Shown piece after piece: positions 1 to 9,308 of a stretch of DNA of 64,000 nt. Origin of the DNA: Paenibacillus eucommiae (GTDB taxonomy: Bacteria; Bacillota; Bacilli; Paenibacillales; NBRC-103111); assembly GCF_017874215.1 (NCBI RefSeq), contig NZ_JAGGLB010000026.1, forward strand, positions 62,001 through 126,000. Direction: 5' to 3'. The number at the start of each line of letters is the position of its first letter. Position 1 is the first letter of the stretch. The notes beneath the pieces were generated by a model. The model did no database searches and was not told the DNA's origin. It was given only the letters and a program-made list of their open reading frames with translations. Both the position numbers and the translations under genes were made by a program.

Positions 1-23
1 CGTCAGGAGAATCATTCCTGACG
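1..23. terminator. Perfect hairpin downstream of the beta-helix genes
   Basis: CGTCAGGA and TCCTGACG form an 8-bp perfect stem around a 7-nt loop at the very edge of the window. It lies just past the stop of the minus-strand gene at 89-2128, so it could end that transcript. The T-tract expected for a minus-strand terminator would lie outside the window, so termination is only inferred. Confidence 0.4.
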
Positions 24-88
24 GTAATCGATGCGCAGCTATTCATACAGCTCTTACAATTCATACCGCTAATTAGCAATGAAGAACC

Positions 89-2128
89 CTAAGGATAAAC
101 CTGACAATTCAAAACGCCTGCATCCGTAATCGTGACTTTATAGGAAGTTCCGTTAGGTGACTTCATGATGTAACCTTCTCCAGCGGTGCCCAGAGCGTTA
201 TTTAGCTGATTGATGAAGGATTCGCGATGCAGAATTTCCTGCTGTGCGAATACCTCCATGCCGGATACGAGGATTGAGCCGCTGTCTGCTGATATTTGTA
301 AATAAGCGGAAGCTGCGGCAGCCGGCACCGCAATCGCTTTCACGACTTGCGTCCATTTCGTCGTCTTGATATCTGCAGTTGTAATCAATGTAAAGGAGCC
401 GATGACCACTCCGCTTGCATTCACCCATACGATTTTGACGGTTTCATCCGCGCCCCCGGTCGTATATTTCGCCCACCCGCGGAAGGAAATCGCATGGCCC
501 TGCGGAATAGGGAAGGGGTGAGAATAAATATAGGAAATTCCGGAGGATGCTTTCACCTCAATAGCACTTTGGAAACCAAGCGGTACATCCATGGTGTTTT
601 TGCGGAAATAAACAGTACCTGTTCCTGTGTACACATACATCATCCAGCCCGACTTCGGATTGGTGTCCGAAACAGCTGCCATATATTGCCCTGTAGTGTC
701 CACATTGACAGCAAGGTTCGTAAAGCTCTCCTGATCATTAACCAGCTTATTGTAAAACACAGAATCTGTATCGGTAAAGTTGAAACGGGTATGCTCCACA
801 TGAACGCGGTCTCTGTCTGAGCTGGCGATCCGGTAATCGGCCCACTCGTGAAATTTTGATTTTTCGATAATCACCTTGTAGGCGGGGGCGGCACTTAGTC
901 CATGAATCACATATGCCGTTGAAATACCGCCAAAGCCAGAAGTTCGTTTGGTGAAGACCCGATTTAGAAGCAGCCTGCCCTCGGTATTAGGCGCAACCTC
1001 GAATAAATGCTGATAGTTGCCTCCTTGAAAGCCCATATCCGATTGGGTGATATAAGCATCTCCTTCCAAATATCCCCACGTACTGCCGATTTCGATTGTG
1101 CAATTGCTGAGGGTAAATACACTTCCTTTAAAGGCGTAGCCTTCGGCACTTGCTACTTTCAATATGGCGCAATTGTCAATGGTCAGGGAAGTATCTTTAT
1201 TATAGAAGCAATATGCATCTGCATGGCTGTAAGGAGTAGGGCTTAATGTATTCCATTCATAAGGACTGCAGTCGATGACACCGCCCATTATTTTTAAAAC
1301 TCCGTTAGGTTGATTAAGGATCATGCAGTTCTGTACACTTCGAAAATGAATGCCAAAAATGTAGTTCTCACTTTGCGGTGCATCCAGGGGACTCGGATCG
1401 TCCAAATAAGCTCCATATTGAAGTCCAACTATAAACCGGTTGATCTGCAAACCATATATTTTGATATGCTCGGCAGGTCTTGTATTGCTTTCAGAGCGCC
1501 AGTGGACGCCGCATTTATAGTTCAGACTGAATTCATATGCGATGACTTTTATATTATACAATTGCAAATATAAGCCGGCGATTTCCAACACACAATCCCG
1601 TTCGGCGGCGGTATCTGAGCTTGAACTGATTCCCCACAACCAGAAGCCGTTGAAGTCGATTTTCTGGTCAATACCAAACATCCGGACGGATTTTACATAG
1701 TAATCTCTATTGAAGATAACCGGTTTTCCAGAATCAAAAGCGGCCTGCACCGCTGCCGTATCGTCAAGTCCAGTCCCGACTTTATAAAAGTCAGGAGTTA
1801 TAGATCTACCGGCAAATTCCGAATCGATTCGTTCAAAGTTGCCATTCACATCGATACTATCCAAAGGATCCGTTTGCTTCAGCTTCAAATTAGGAGTTAG
1901 TGTTGTTGTGGAAGGACCCGTGACCGAGCTTCCCAGCATTAAATCCTTCACTTTCGTGCGGCTCTCTATTGGATCGGCATAGGCTTTGGATATAGCGCCA
2001 TTAACGAGCCCTGTGGATGCAAGCGCCACACCAGCCATTCCTAAAGAAGCGAGCAGTTTTCTTCTGCTAATCAAGCTTTTTTCTTGTTCAGGGCTTTGCA
2101 GATCTTCCATTTTTTTATCTTCTGACAT
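89..2128 (-). CDS. Tat-exported right-handed beta-helix (pectate-lyase-like) protein, copy 1
   Basis: This 679-residue protein starts at an ATG preceded by AGGAGGAATGAAAC. Residues 20-50 form a twin-arginine signal (SRRKLLASLG, then a hydrophobic stretch ending AYA), so it is probably exported folded by Tat. Residues about 90-460 look like a right-handed beta-helix of the pectate-lyase/tailspike type. They begin with a GTGLDDTAAVQAAFDSG segment typical of this fold and continue with many short beta-strand repeats. The last 200 residues look like a carbohydrate-binding beta-sandwich. It is a close tandem paralogue of the next gene and shares an 84-bp identical stretch with it. No catalytic residues were identified, so polysaccharide lyase, hydrolase or a purely binding role are all possible. 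Confidence 0.8.
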   Translation of the reverse strand: MSEDKKMEDLQSPEQEKSLISRRKLLASLGMAGVALASTGLVNGAISKAYADPIESRTKVKDLMLGSSVTGPSTTTLTPNLKLKQTDPLDSIDVNGNFERIDSEFAGRSITPDFYKVGTGLDDTAAVQAAFDSGKPVIFNRDYYVKSVRMFGIDQKIDFNGFWLWGISSSSDTAAERDCVLEIAGLYLQLYNIKVIAYEFSLNYKCGVHWRSESNTRPAEHIKIYGLQINRFIVGLQYGAYLDDPSPLDAPQSENYIFGIHFRSVQNCMILNQPNGVLKIMGGVIDCSPYEWNTLSPTPYSHADAYCFYNKDTSLTIDNCAILKVASAEGYAFKGSVFTLSNCTIEIGSTWGYLEGDAYITQSDMGFQGGNYQHLFEVAPNTEGRLLLNRVFTKRTSGFGGISTAYVIHGLSAAPAYKVIIEKSKFHEWADYRIASSDRDRVHVEHTRFNFTDTDSVFYNKLVNDQESFTNLAVNVDTTGQYMAAVSDTNPKSGWMMYVYTGTGTVYFRKNTMDVPLGFQSAIEVKASSGISYIYSHPFPIPQGHAISFRGWAKYTTGGADETVKIVWVNASGVVIGSFTLITTADIKTTKWTQVVKAIAVPAAAASAYLQISADSGSILVSGMEVFAQQEILHRESFINQLNNALGTAGEGYIMKSPNGTSYKVTITDAGVLNCQVYP

Positions 2129-2210
2129 GTTTCATTCCTCCTGTAGGTGTGAGATAAGTGGGCAGAGAATCTGTTGGTATCAATATTAAATAGAGCTCAA
2201 TTAGAGCTAT

Positions 2211-4256
2211 CTAAACAATAGCTGTTGGGGTCAGGACACCAGAATCATCAATTGTAATTTTGTATCTTGTTCCGTTGGAGGACGTCAGGATAATACCTTC
2301 ACCCGCGCTGTTAAGCGCATGATTGATCTGATTGAGCAGCGAATTGTGATGGACACTTTGCAGATGTGCATGCAATTCCAAGCCTGTCACCATTATGGAC
2401 CCGGCATCCACATTAATTTGCAAATAAGCAGAGACTGCGTTGGTTGGCACCGTGACGTTCCGGATCAATTGCTTCCATTTTGTTGTATAGATATCTCCAG
2501 TCTCAATAACCGTTTTGACGCCAAAGACGGCTCCGTTCGCATCGACCCAAACGATACTAACCTTTTGTTCCGCACCGCCTGTTGTATATTTCGCCCACCC
2601 TTTGAATACGAGAGATGAGCCTGATGCGACAGGGAAGGGGGACGAATAAATATAGGACATGCCGGAGGAAGCTTTTACCTCGATGCAGCTTCTGAATCCT
2701 ACTGGAAGATCCGTCGTTGTTTTACGAAAATAAACGCTGCCAGTACCTGTGTACACATACATCGTCCAGCCTGACTTCTTACTCGTATCAGAAGCGGTGG
2801 ACATGTTTTCACCCGTGGTATCCACGTTTAAGGCCAGATTAGTAAAGTCTTCTTGATCGTTAACAACTATATCATGAAACATGGACTCCGTATCGGTATA
2901 GCTGAAACGTGTATTGTGTACGTAAACCCGGTCACGACCTGTACTTGCGATGCGATCTGCCCACTCCACAAATGTAGAGTTGTCGATCGTTACTAAATAG
3001 TTCGCTGCCTGATCCAATCCATTAACCACATGTGCATTTGAAATCTCACCGACCCCAATACCAGTGTATCGTTTAGTTAACAACCGGTTCAGGTTTAACC
3101 TGCCTTCCGCTCCCGGTGCTATTTCAAACAGGTTTCTACTAAACCCGCCCTGGTAGCCGCCATCCGAATAGTTAATATGGGCATCACCCTCTATGTATCC
3201 CCAGGTACAGCCGATTTCAAGTGTACAATTATTTAAAATAAATCTACTTCCTTTAAAGCCGTAACCTTCTTGACTCATTACTTTTAAAATGGCACAGTTA
3301 TCGATGACCAAATCTGTATTTTTGTTATAGAAGCAATAAGCTTGCTCATGACTATATGGATTTGGAGTTTGCATATCCCATTCTGTTGGATGACAATCGA
3401 TCACACCACCAATAATTTTCAAAAAACCATTGGGTTGATTAAGAATCATACAGTTTTGTGTGGCTCGAAAATGAATCCCGAAAATATAGTTCTCACTCTG
3501 CGGGGCATCCACCGGATTGGGGTCATCCAAATAAGACCCGTATTGAAGCCCAACCATAAACCGGTTGATCTGCAAACCATATATTTTGATATGCTCGGCA
3601 GGTCTTGTATTGCTTTCAGAGCGCCAGTGGACGCCGCATCTATAATTCAGATTGTAGCCGAAGTCGGAAATGACTTGTACGTTATACAATTGCAAGTACA
3701 GACCGGCGATTTCTAGCACACAATCCTTCTCTGCAGCAGAATCCGTACTTTTGCTAATTCCCCATAACCAGTGGCCGTTGAAATCAATTTTCTGATTAAT
3801 GCCGAACATCCGCACTGATTTAACATAATAATCCCTGGTGAAAATAACAGTTTGACCAGAATCGAAAGCAGCCTGCACGGCTGCAGTATCATCCTCTCCA
3901 GTCCCGACTTTAAAGAAGTCTGGAGTTACGCCTCTCCCGGCAAATTCCGAGTCGATCATTTCAAAATTGCCATTTACGTCGAGACTATCCAAAGGATCCG
4001 TTTGCTTCAGCTTCAAATTTGGCGTTAAGGTCGTCGTGGAGGGACCCGTAACTGTACTGCCCTTCATTAAATCCTTTACCTTCGTACGGTTCTCGGCCGG
4101 ATCGGCGTAGGCTTTTGAAATAGCTCCGTTAACCAGCCCTGACGATGCAAGCGCAACGCCAGCCATCCCCAAAGAAGCGAGCAGCTTTCTTCTGCTAATC
4201 ATGCTTTTCTCTTGTTCCGGGCTTTGCAGGTTTTCCAATTCCTTATCGTCTAACAT
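2211..4256 (-). CDS. Tat-exported right-handed beta-helix (pectate-lyase-like) protein, copy 2
   Basis: This 681-residue paralogue of the 89-2128 product has a near-identical twin-arginine signal (SRRKLLASLG), the same GEDDTAAVQAAFDSG entry into a beta-helix, and a similar C-terminal beta-sandwich. The ATG is preceded by AGGAGGAATGCACG. The copies match best in the signal region and in parts of the beta-helix and differ most in loops and the C-terminus, as expected of an older tandem duplication with local gene conversion. Only 82 bp separate the two genes, so they are probably co-transcribed, perhaps with the SLH gene 36 bp upstream. Substrate and catalytic activity cannot be read from the sequence. 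Confidence 0.8.
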   Translation of the reverse strand: MLDDKELENLQSPEQEKSMISRRKLLASLGMAGVALASSGLVNGAISKAYADPAENRTKVKDLMKGSTVTGPSTTTLTPNLKLKQTDPLDSLDVNGNFEMIDSEFAGRGVTPDFFKVGTGEDDTAAVQAAFDSGQTVIFTRDYYVKSVRMFGINQKIDFNGHWLWGISKSTDSAAEKDCVLEIAGLYLQLYNVQVISDFGYNLNYRCGVHWRSESNTRPAEHIKIYGLQINRFMVGLQYGSYLDDPNPVDAPQSENYIFGIHFRATQNCMILNQPNGFLKIIGGVIDCHPTEWDMQTPNPYSHEQAYCFYNKNTDLVIDNCAILKVMSQEGYGFKGSRFILNNCTLEIGCTWGYIEGDAHINYSDGGYQGGFSRNLFEIAPGAEGRLNLNRLLTKRYTGIGVGEISNAHVVNGLDQAANYLVTIDNSTFVEWADRIASTGRDRVYVHNTRFSYTDTESMFHDIVVNDQEDFTNLALNVDTTGENMSTASDTSKKSGWTMYVYTGTGSVYFRKTTTDLPVGFRSCIEVKASSGMSYIYSSPFPVASGSSLVFKGWAKYTTGGAEQKVSIVWVDANGAVFGVKTVIETGDIYTTKWKQLIRNVTVPTNAVSAYLQINVDAGSIMVTGLELHAHLQSVHHNSLLNQINHALNSAGEGIILTSSNGTRYKITIDDSGVLTPTAIV

Positions 4257-4292
4257 CGTGCATTCCTCCTGTTATTTTGAGATGGGATTTGT

Positions 4293-7200
4293 TTAATTCA
4301 TAAATCCTGCAGTCTGCAGCATCCGTTTAATAACAACCGCAGCCTGTGCGCGAGTAGCCAAGTCTTGAGGAGCAAATTGATGCTCTGTGATACCTGTCAT
4401 CATACCGGATTCAAGCATTTGTGCTGCCGCAACCTGTGCCCATGAGCTAATCGCCGATTTATCTTCGAAAACAGCCAACAAAGGAAGCAGCTTTCCAGCA
4501 ACAGCAATAGGTTTATTAGCAAACAATAACGCATTTGAAAGCATCACAGCCATTTGCTCTCTTGTTATCGTGTCATTAGGCCGGAAAGTTCCGTCCTCAA
4601 ACCCGCTGACGATTTGCGCCTTCACCGCCGCGCCAATTGCACCCGCGAACCAGTCGGTTTCTGCAATATCCGTAAACGCTGGGGGATTGGTCTGAGTATT
4701 CGTTGGAACATTTATCTGAGCTGGCATCGAATCCTCTTCAAGCCCTAATGCACGGATAATGAGGCTGACGAACTCTGCACGAGTGACATTCCCTTCTGGA
4801 ACAAAGTCCGCTTCGGTCTGCCCATTTACGATGAGCTTGGAGGCAAGCAGCTCCACATCGGTTTGCGACCAGTGACCTTGTAGATCGGCAAAAGATCTCT
4901 TGGACTGAGCTATCGTGTACAGACTGTTTCCGGTGCGGAAGATATGGACCTCTGTTAATCCGTTCATTGTTGTAAAGGTGGAAGGAACAAATGAGAATTC
5001 GCCGGTTTGCGGATTGATCCTGACTGCTGTCGCCATATCCATATCCGAACCTCTGTCTGACTCTGTCCCCGCAGCAACAATGCTTCTGCTCACATACGTA
5101 CGTCCGAAGTCAGTGAATACTTGTTTACTGCCATCCACCTCGATACTAAGGGTGAAGTCGATGATGTCTCCTACAAGCGTCACGCCAGCTGCTTTCGCCT
5201 GCTCAACCATCTGTTCTTTAGCTGTGCCTGTGATCGTTTCTATCGTAATGAAGACAGTTGCTTGTTCCAGCTTGCCGCCGAGCTGCTTCAATCGAGCTGT
5301 AAGCGTAGGGAAGTGGATTGGCAATGTGTAGCTGGCATTCTCCGTCTTGATCTTGATTAAGGCATTGGGATTTTCACTAGCAGCTGCAGTAAGCAATTGA
5401 GCCGGAATGCCAACGTTGCGGATAGCTTCCGTACCCGGTATTTCAAACAAAATGGTTTGCGACCCTTTTGTTTTTCCTTTAAGTATGCTGAATGCTTTTG
5501 TTAGCGAGTCCGCATGCAGCATTGCTGTGGCCTCCGTTTTTCCGTTCGTTTCCGCAGCTGCCTTTACGGTGAATACTGCCGCATGGCTAGTAAGCGTTGC
5601 GCCACTTGTAGTCTCTTTTACATCTTCGGATTCCGGCTTCAAGGTGTCCGTCTTATCCGGAGTGCTTGTATCCGAAGGAGTAGGAGGTCTGTATTCAATG
5701 GGGGCTTCTGCCCGATTTACGGTTAAGGTGTAGGTCTTGCTAGTTAAACCATCTGCTGCCGTAGTCACAAGCATGACCTGATTGCTTCCTACTTGAAGGC
5801 TTACGGGATTCGACACACCGCCGTTATACGATTGACCATTGATTCTTATCGTAGTCGCAGGGTCATATGTAACCGCTGTTACACTGATGCTGGATACGGT
5901 ATATCCGACTTCAACAGAATAAGAGAGTACTTCCGGAGCAAACAAAGGCTGCAAAGCGCCTGCACTAACACTGATTTCACTTAGATCAGCATTCGGCTCG
6001 GTATCACCAGCCCGGTAAATCGTTACCGTGTACGTCCTGCTTGTCAGCTCATCTGCCGCATGTACGACAATGGGCAGCACGTTAGCCCCTATATGCAGGC
6101 TCACCGGTATCTCCGCGTTATTTCCGTACACTTGCTCTGTGACCGAAATACTCGCAGCTGAATCATACGCTGCTGCCGTTACGGTAACATTTTCTACCTC
6201 ATTTCCTACATGAACCGAATAACTGTTGATGCTCGGATAAAATGCCGGGCTAAGGCTCCCTGTGCTTACCGATAACGTGCTCAAATCCGCATCCGTGACC
6301 CGCTCATCGGCGATGACGGTGATTTCGTCACTATTGAAGTTGGCTACATAGACTTTGTTCAGTCCTGTGTTCACAGCAGCAGCAATTGGGTTCGTTCCAG
6401 CCGCTACAGTAGACGTCATCAGACTCATTCCATCGATCACAGTCACATTGTTGCTGTCATAATTCGCTACATAAATCTTATTCGTAACTGCGTTGATGGC
6501 CAGCGCACTTGGTCCGGATCCAACGGATACCGTGGAGAGGTTATGATTGGCACCATCAATGACCGTCATATTGTTACTGCTCGTATTAGTCACATAAATC
6601 ATTCCAGTCACTGGATTGACTTCCACCGCAGTCGGCGTTATGCCAACATTCAGAGTAGAGACGTCTCCCGTAGCTCCATCAATTGCAGTAACGGTATTAC
6701 TGTAGAAGTTGGCCACGTACACACTGCCTGTCAGTGGATTTACCGCTAATGCATTGGGTCCAGCGCCCGTCGAAACAGAGGAGGGACTGTTACTGACACC
6801 GTCAATGACTGTCACCGTGTCACCATCCACGTTCGCCACATACATCTTGTTCGCCGCTTCATTAACAGCAATGGCAAACGGACTTTCCCCGACTTGCACC
6901 GTTGCAGTTTCGGTATCGGTATCCGTAGTCGCACCGTCAATGACCGTCACTGTATCGCTGCCTAAGTTGGCGACATAAATTTTGTTGGTCACCGAATTGA
7001 CTGCTACAGCAAACGGCAGGATGCCAACCTCCACCTCGACGGTGTTGTTCGTCACACCGTCGATCACGGTTACCGTATCGCTATCCACGTTCGCCACGTA
7101 GATCTTGTTCGTCACCGGATTAACGGCTACCGCGTAAGGCGTTGTTCCAACCTCGACGTTAGCCACGGTGACAACACCCCCGCTATATGTATCTTCCAGC

Positions 7201-7409
7201 ACGGTCACGCTGTCGCTGTCGGCATTGGCTACGTAGATCCTGCTAGTTACCGGATTTACAGCAACGGCATGCGGCCCTCTACCTGCAGCGATATTTGAGG
7301 ATGAAGCAGCTGCAGACACTTGAGAAACAGGCAATCCTGCAGCAAGTAACAGGAAGACGATCATTCCTACGAAGCCATAACGCAGTAGGAGGTTTGTTTG
7401 AAAATTCAT
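4293..7409 (-). CDS. SLH-anchored YVTN beta-propeller / cadherin-like surface protein
   Basis: A 1038-residue secreted protein. Residues 1-34 are a Sec signal peptide. Residues about 40-370 contain eight copies of a roughly 41-residue unit with core AVNPVTNKIYVAN and TVTVIDG, which is the YVTN beta-propeller repeat. Two cadherin-like beta-sandwich domains follow (starting ADLSTLSVSTGSL and ADLSEISVSAGAL), then a Pro/Thr/Ser-rich linker, a domain of unknown type, and three C-terminal SLH domains (FADLQGHWSQ, FTDIAETDWFAGAI, FEDKSAISSWAQ) that would bind secondary cell-wall polymer. It is probably a surface-displayed binding or scaffold protein. The two Tat-exported proteins follow directly and may act with it at the cell surface. 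A cre-like site lies just upstream. Confidence 0.88.
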   Translation of the reverse strand: MNFQTNLLLRYGFVGMIVFLLLAAGLPVSQVSAAASSSNIAAGRGPHAVAVNPVTSRIYVANADSDSVTVLEDTYSGGVVTVANVEVGTTPYAVAVNPVTNKIYVANVDSDTVTVIDGVTNNTVEVEVGILPFAVAVNSVTNKIYVANLGSDTVTVIDGATTDTDTETATVQVGESPFAIAVNEAANKMYVANVDGDTVTVIDGVSNSPSSVSTGAGPNALAVNPLTGSVYVANFYSNTVTAIDGATGDVSTLNVGITPTAVEVNPVTGMIYVTNTSSNNMTVIDGANHNLSTVSVGSGPSALAINAVTNKIYVANYDSNNVTVIDGMSLMTSTVAAGTNPIAAAVNTGLNKVYVANFNSDEITVIADERVTDADLSTLSVSTGSLSPAFYPSINSYSVHVGNEVENVTVTAAAYDSAASISVTEQVYGNNAEIPVSLHIGANVLPIVVHAADELTSRTYTVTIYRAGDTEPNADLSEISVSAGALQPLFAPEVLSYSVEVGYTVSSISVTAVTYDPATTIRINGQSYNGGVSNPVSLQVGSNQVMLVTTAADGLTSKTYTLTVNRAEAPIEYRPPTPSDTSTPDKTDTLKPESEDVKETTSGATLTSHAAVFTVKAAAETNGKTEATAMLHADSLTKAFSILKGKTKGSQTILFEIPGTEAIRNVGIPAQLLTAAASENPNALIKIKTENASYTLPIHFPTLTARLKQLGGKLEQATVFITIETITGTAKEQMVEQAKAAGVTLVGDIIDFTLSIEVDGSKQVFTDFGRTYVSRSIVAAGTESDRGSDMDMATAVRINPQTGEFSFVPSTFTTMNGLTEVHIFRTGNSLYTIAQSKRSFADLQGHWSQTDVELLASKLIVNGQTEADFVPEGNVTRAEFVSLIIRALGLEEDSMPAQINVPTNTQTNPPAFTDIAETDWFAGAIGAAVKAQIVSGFEDGTFRPNDTITREQMAVMLSNALLFANKPIAVAGKLLPLLAVFEDKSAISSWAQVAAAQMLESGMMTGITEHQFAPQDLATRAQAAVVIKRMLQTAGFMN

Positions 7410-7434
7410 TAACCACCAATCCTTTTCACAAATT

Positions 7435-7448
7435 TGTTAACGCTTTCA
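7435..7448. promoter_or_regulatory. Possible catabolite-responsive element (CcpA site)
   Basis: TGTTAACGCTTTCA matches the cre consensus TGNAANCGNTNNCA at all fixed positions except one. It lies about 26 bp upstream of the start of the SLH YVTN gene, so CcpA control of that gene and the beta-helix genes is plausible. The match could be chance. Confidence 0.35.
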
Positions 7449-7554
7449 CTTTGAAAACCAATTTTAAATCAGTTTTCACACTTTCATTATGCTTTCATCG
7501 TGTTGTAGGTTCTTTAGCTGATCACCTCCTTAATATCATATATTGGCCATGAAT

Positions 7555-7632
7555 ACCTGCAATTGTGCAGGTAAATGGCGACTTCGATCGGTCAAACGGG
7601 TAAAAGATGCAGAAAGCCTGCACGTTTGCAGG
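7555..7632. repeat. Two short CCTGCA/TGCAGG palindromes
   Basis: ACCTGCAATTGTGCAGGT (7555-7572) and CCTGCACGTTTGCAGG (7617-7632) are two perfect palindromic hairpins sharing the same arms and a 4-nt loop. They lie in the long gap upstream of the SLH YVTN gene. No function can be assigned; they look like small dispersed palindromes. Confidence 0.6.
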
Positions 7633-7734
7633 AAATTGCTTTTTACGGGTTCATTATTGTCCCCAAAAATGTACATATGTTCTTTTTTCCCGTAGAGAGA
7701 GTTGGTCACTTACAAGTTAATCAAGAGGTATGGG

Positions 7735-8036
7735 TTTAACGATGTTTTTCATCGCTAACGCAGGGATTTCCAGGTGGATCAGCGATTTAACGATGAAAAA
7801 CTTCGTTATTGGAGCAGGTAAATCCCACTTCGACGAATAAAGCGACTTTTAACGATGTTTTTCATCGCTAACGCAGGGATTTCCAGGTGGATCAGCGATA
7901 TAACGATGAAAAACATCGTTATTGGAGCAGGTAAGTCCCACTTCGACGAATAAAGCGACTTTTAACGATGTTTTTCATCGCTACCGCAGAGATTTCCAAG
8001 TGAAACAGCGATTTAACGATGAAAAACATCGTTAAG
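7735..8036. repeat. Palindrome family A, cluster 1, inside a 113-bp tandem repeat
   Basis: Six copies of the palindrome TTAACGATG - 5-nt loop - CATCGTTAA (with minor variants) alternate in T5-loop and A5-loop orientation. They sit in a tandem repeat with an exact 113-bp period (equivalent positions 7738, 7851 and 7964), giving about 2.7 units. The sequence between palindromes (GCAGGGATTTCCAGGTGGATC and similar) is also repeated. No reading frame of interest covers the region. Related clusters occur at 25.4, 34.0, 41.3 and 47.4 kb. Confidence 0.9.
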
Positions 8037-8182
8037 GAAGCCGATTTCGTCTGAGCATGCCTCGCCTTCGTTAGCCAAGCATCCCGCACGGAAAATCCCT
8101 GTAAGGAAGATCCCGAAAGGGAAGGGAATCCCGGAATCTCTTCCCTTCCGGAATCTTTTTCAGCCAGGAAGAAACCCTGGCT

Positions 8183-8393
8183 GGCTGTCCATTTGAGCTT
8201 AGCTTGTTCTGCACCATGCAGCTAAAAAGAGGGAAGAGGTGTGGGTGGAAGAGCGATAGCGTCCGCCTTTAAAGATATGTTCCTACCTTATTAGATTCCA
8301 TTGAGGGAACATATCTTTAACAGCGGCTGGAGCCCACACTTCTTCCCTCCCCCAACGCACCCACGTCATGAACACGCTCCTCAAAGGACACCC
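8183..8393 (+). repeat. Structured interspersed element B, copy 1
   Basis: A roughly 210-bp element running from GGCTGTCCATTTGAG to CTCCTCAAAGGACACCC, whose ends are imperfect inverted repeats. Inside, GAGGGAAGAGGTGTGGG pairs with CCCACACTTCTTCCCTC (one G-U), and AAAGATATGTTCC pairs perfectly with GGAACATATCTTT. The internal sequences GCGATAGCGTCCGCC and CAGCGGCTGGAG are conserved in the other copies (18.9, 41.5 and 47.7 kb). It ends 20 bp beyond the stop of the minus-strand permease gene, so it may also serve as a 3' structure for that operon. Confidence 0.85.
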
Positions 8394-8413
8394 AAGCCAG
8401 GCGGCTCTTTCGT

Positions 8414-9292
8414 TTAGCCTTTTACGCTGCCAAGCACAATCCCTTTAATGAAAAAGCGCTGCAGGAAAGGGTATACGATTAGAATTGGAAGCATGCCCAC
8501 AAAGATTTGCGCTGTTTTTACGGTTCGTGTGGATATGTCCTGAAGCTGTGATAAGTTTTGAATTTTCGTCAGATCAGGCTGTGCGACCATCGTTTGCAAA
8601 TAGGTTTGCAGCGGATATTGCTCTGCCCGGTTCATATAAAGCAGTCCGTCGAACCAGGAGTTCCAGTGGCCTACCATCGTGAACAAGGCTATTGTGGCAA
8701 GGGAGGGCAAGGATAAGGGCAAGTAAATACGAAATAAAATGGTCCAGTGCCCGGCACCGTCAACAAAGGAAGATTCCTCCAGTTCCTTGGGTAAGCCGCG
8801 AAAAAAGTTTAACATCAGGACTATATAATACACAGATACGGCTGTAGGCAAAATTAAAGCCCAGAAGCTGTTCATGAGTCCGTAGCTTTTGATGGTCATA
8901 TAGGTTGGAACGAGTCCGCCCCCAATCAGCATGGTGATGACGAAATACCATACATAGACGTTTCTCATCCTGAAGCGAAGGTTCTCTTTGGATAGGGGGT
9001 AAGCAGTCAGGATGGTAACGAGCAAGCTGATGGAGGTCCCTACGGCAACTCTTTGGATAGAAACCCAAAATGCTTGAAGGAACTGTGGTTCGTTCAAAAT
9101 ATAAGCAAAGGCATCGAAGTTGAGTTCGACAGGCCAGAGTGTGACAAGTCCCGAATTGGCTGCGGAAGAACTGCTTAATGAAATGGCAAAAATATGGATA
9201 AAGGGCAGCAGGCAAAGAACGCCAAGCGAAATTAGCAATGTATTATTGATAACATGGAATAACTTTCGCGAAAAAGATTTATGTTCGAACAT
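8414..9292 (-). CDS. Carbohydrate ABC transporter permease, LplC/YtcP type
   Basis: This 292-residue membrane protein has six predicted transmembrane segments. The binding-protein-dependent transport signature that contacts the ATPase lies near residues 170-200 (EESSFVDGAGHWTILFRIYLP). I chose the ATG at 9292 because AGGAAGGAGAACCGG precedes it and homologues begin at this point; an in-frame start 66 bp further upstream would overlap the preceding gene. It lies 16 bp after the partner permease and forms the inner-membrane channel of a CUT1-type sugar importer with it. No ATPase gene is nearby, which is normal for this family because a shared MsmX-type ATPase usually serves it. Confidence 0.92.
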   Translation of the reverse strand: MFEHKSFSRKLFHVINNTLLISLGVLCLLPFIHIFAISLSSSSAANSGLVTLWPVELNFDAFAYILNEPQFLQAFWVSIQRVAVGTSISLLVTILTAYPLSKENLRFRMRNVYVWYFVITMLIGGGLVPTYMTIKSYGLMNSFWALILPTAVSVYYIVLMLNFFRGLPKELEESSFVDGAGHWTILFRIYLPLSLPSLATIALFTMVGHWNSWFDGLLYMNRAEQYPLQTYLQTMVAQPDLTKIQNLSQLQDISTRTVKTAQIFVGMLPILIVYPFLQRFFIKGIVLGSVKG

Positions 9293-9308
9293 CCGGTTCT
9301 CCTTCCTG

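Noticed and set aside
7735..8036. CRISPR array
   Set aside because: The repeats are perfect short palindromes that flip orientation, the intervening sequences are themselves repeated, and there are no cas genes.
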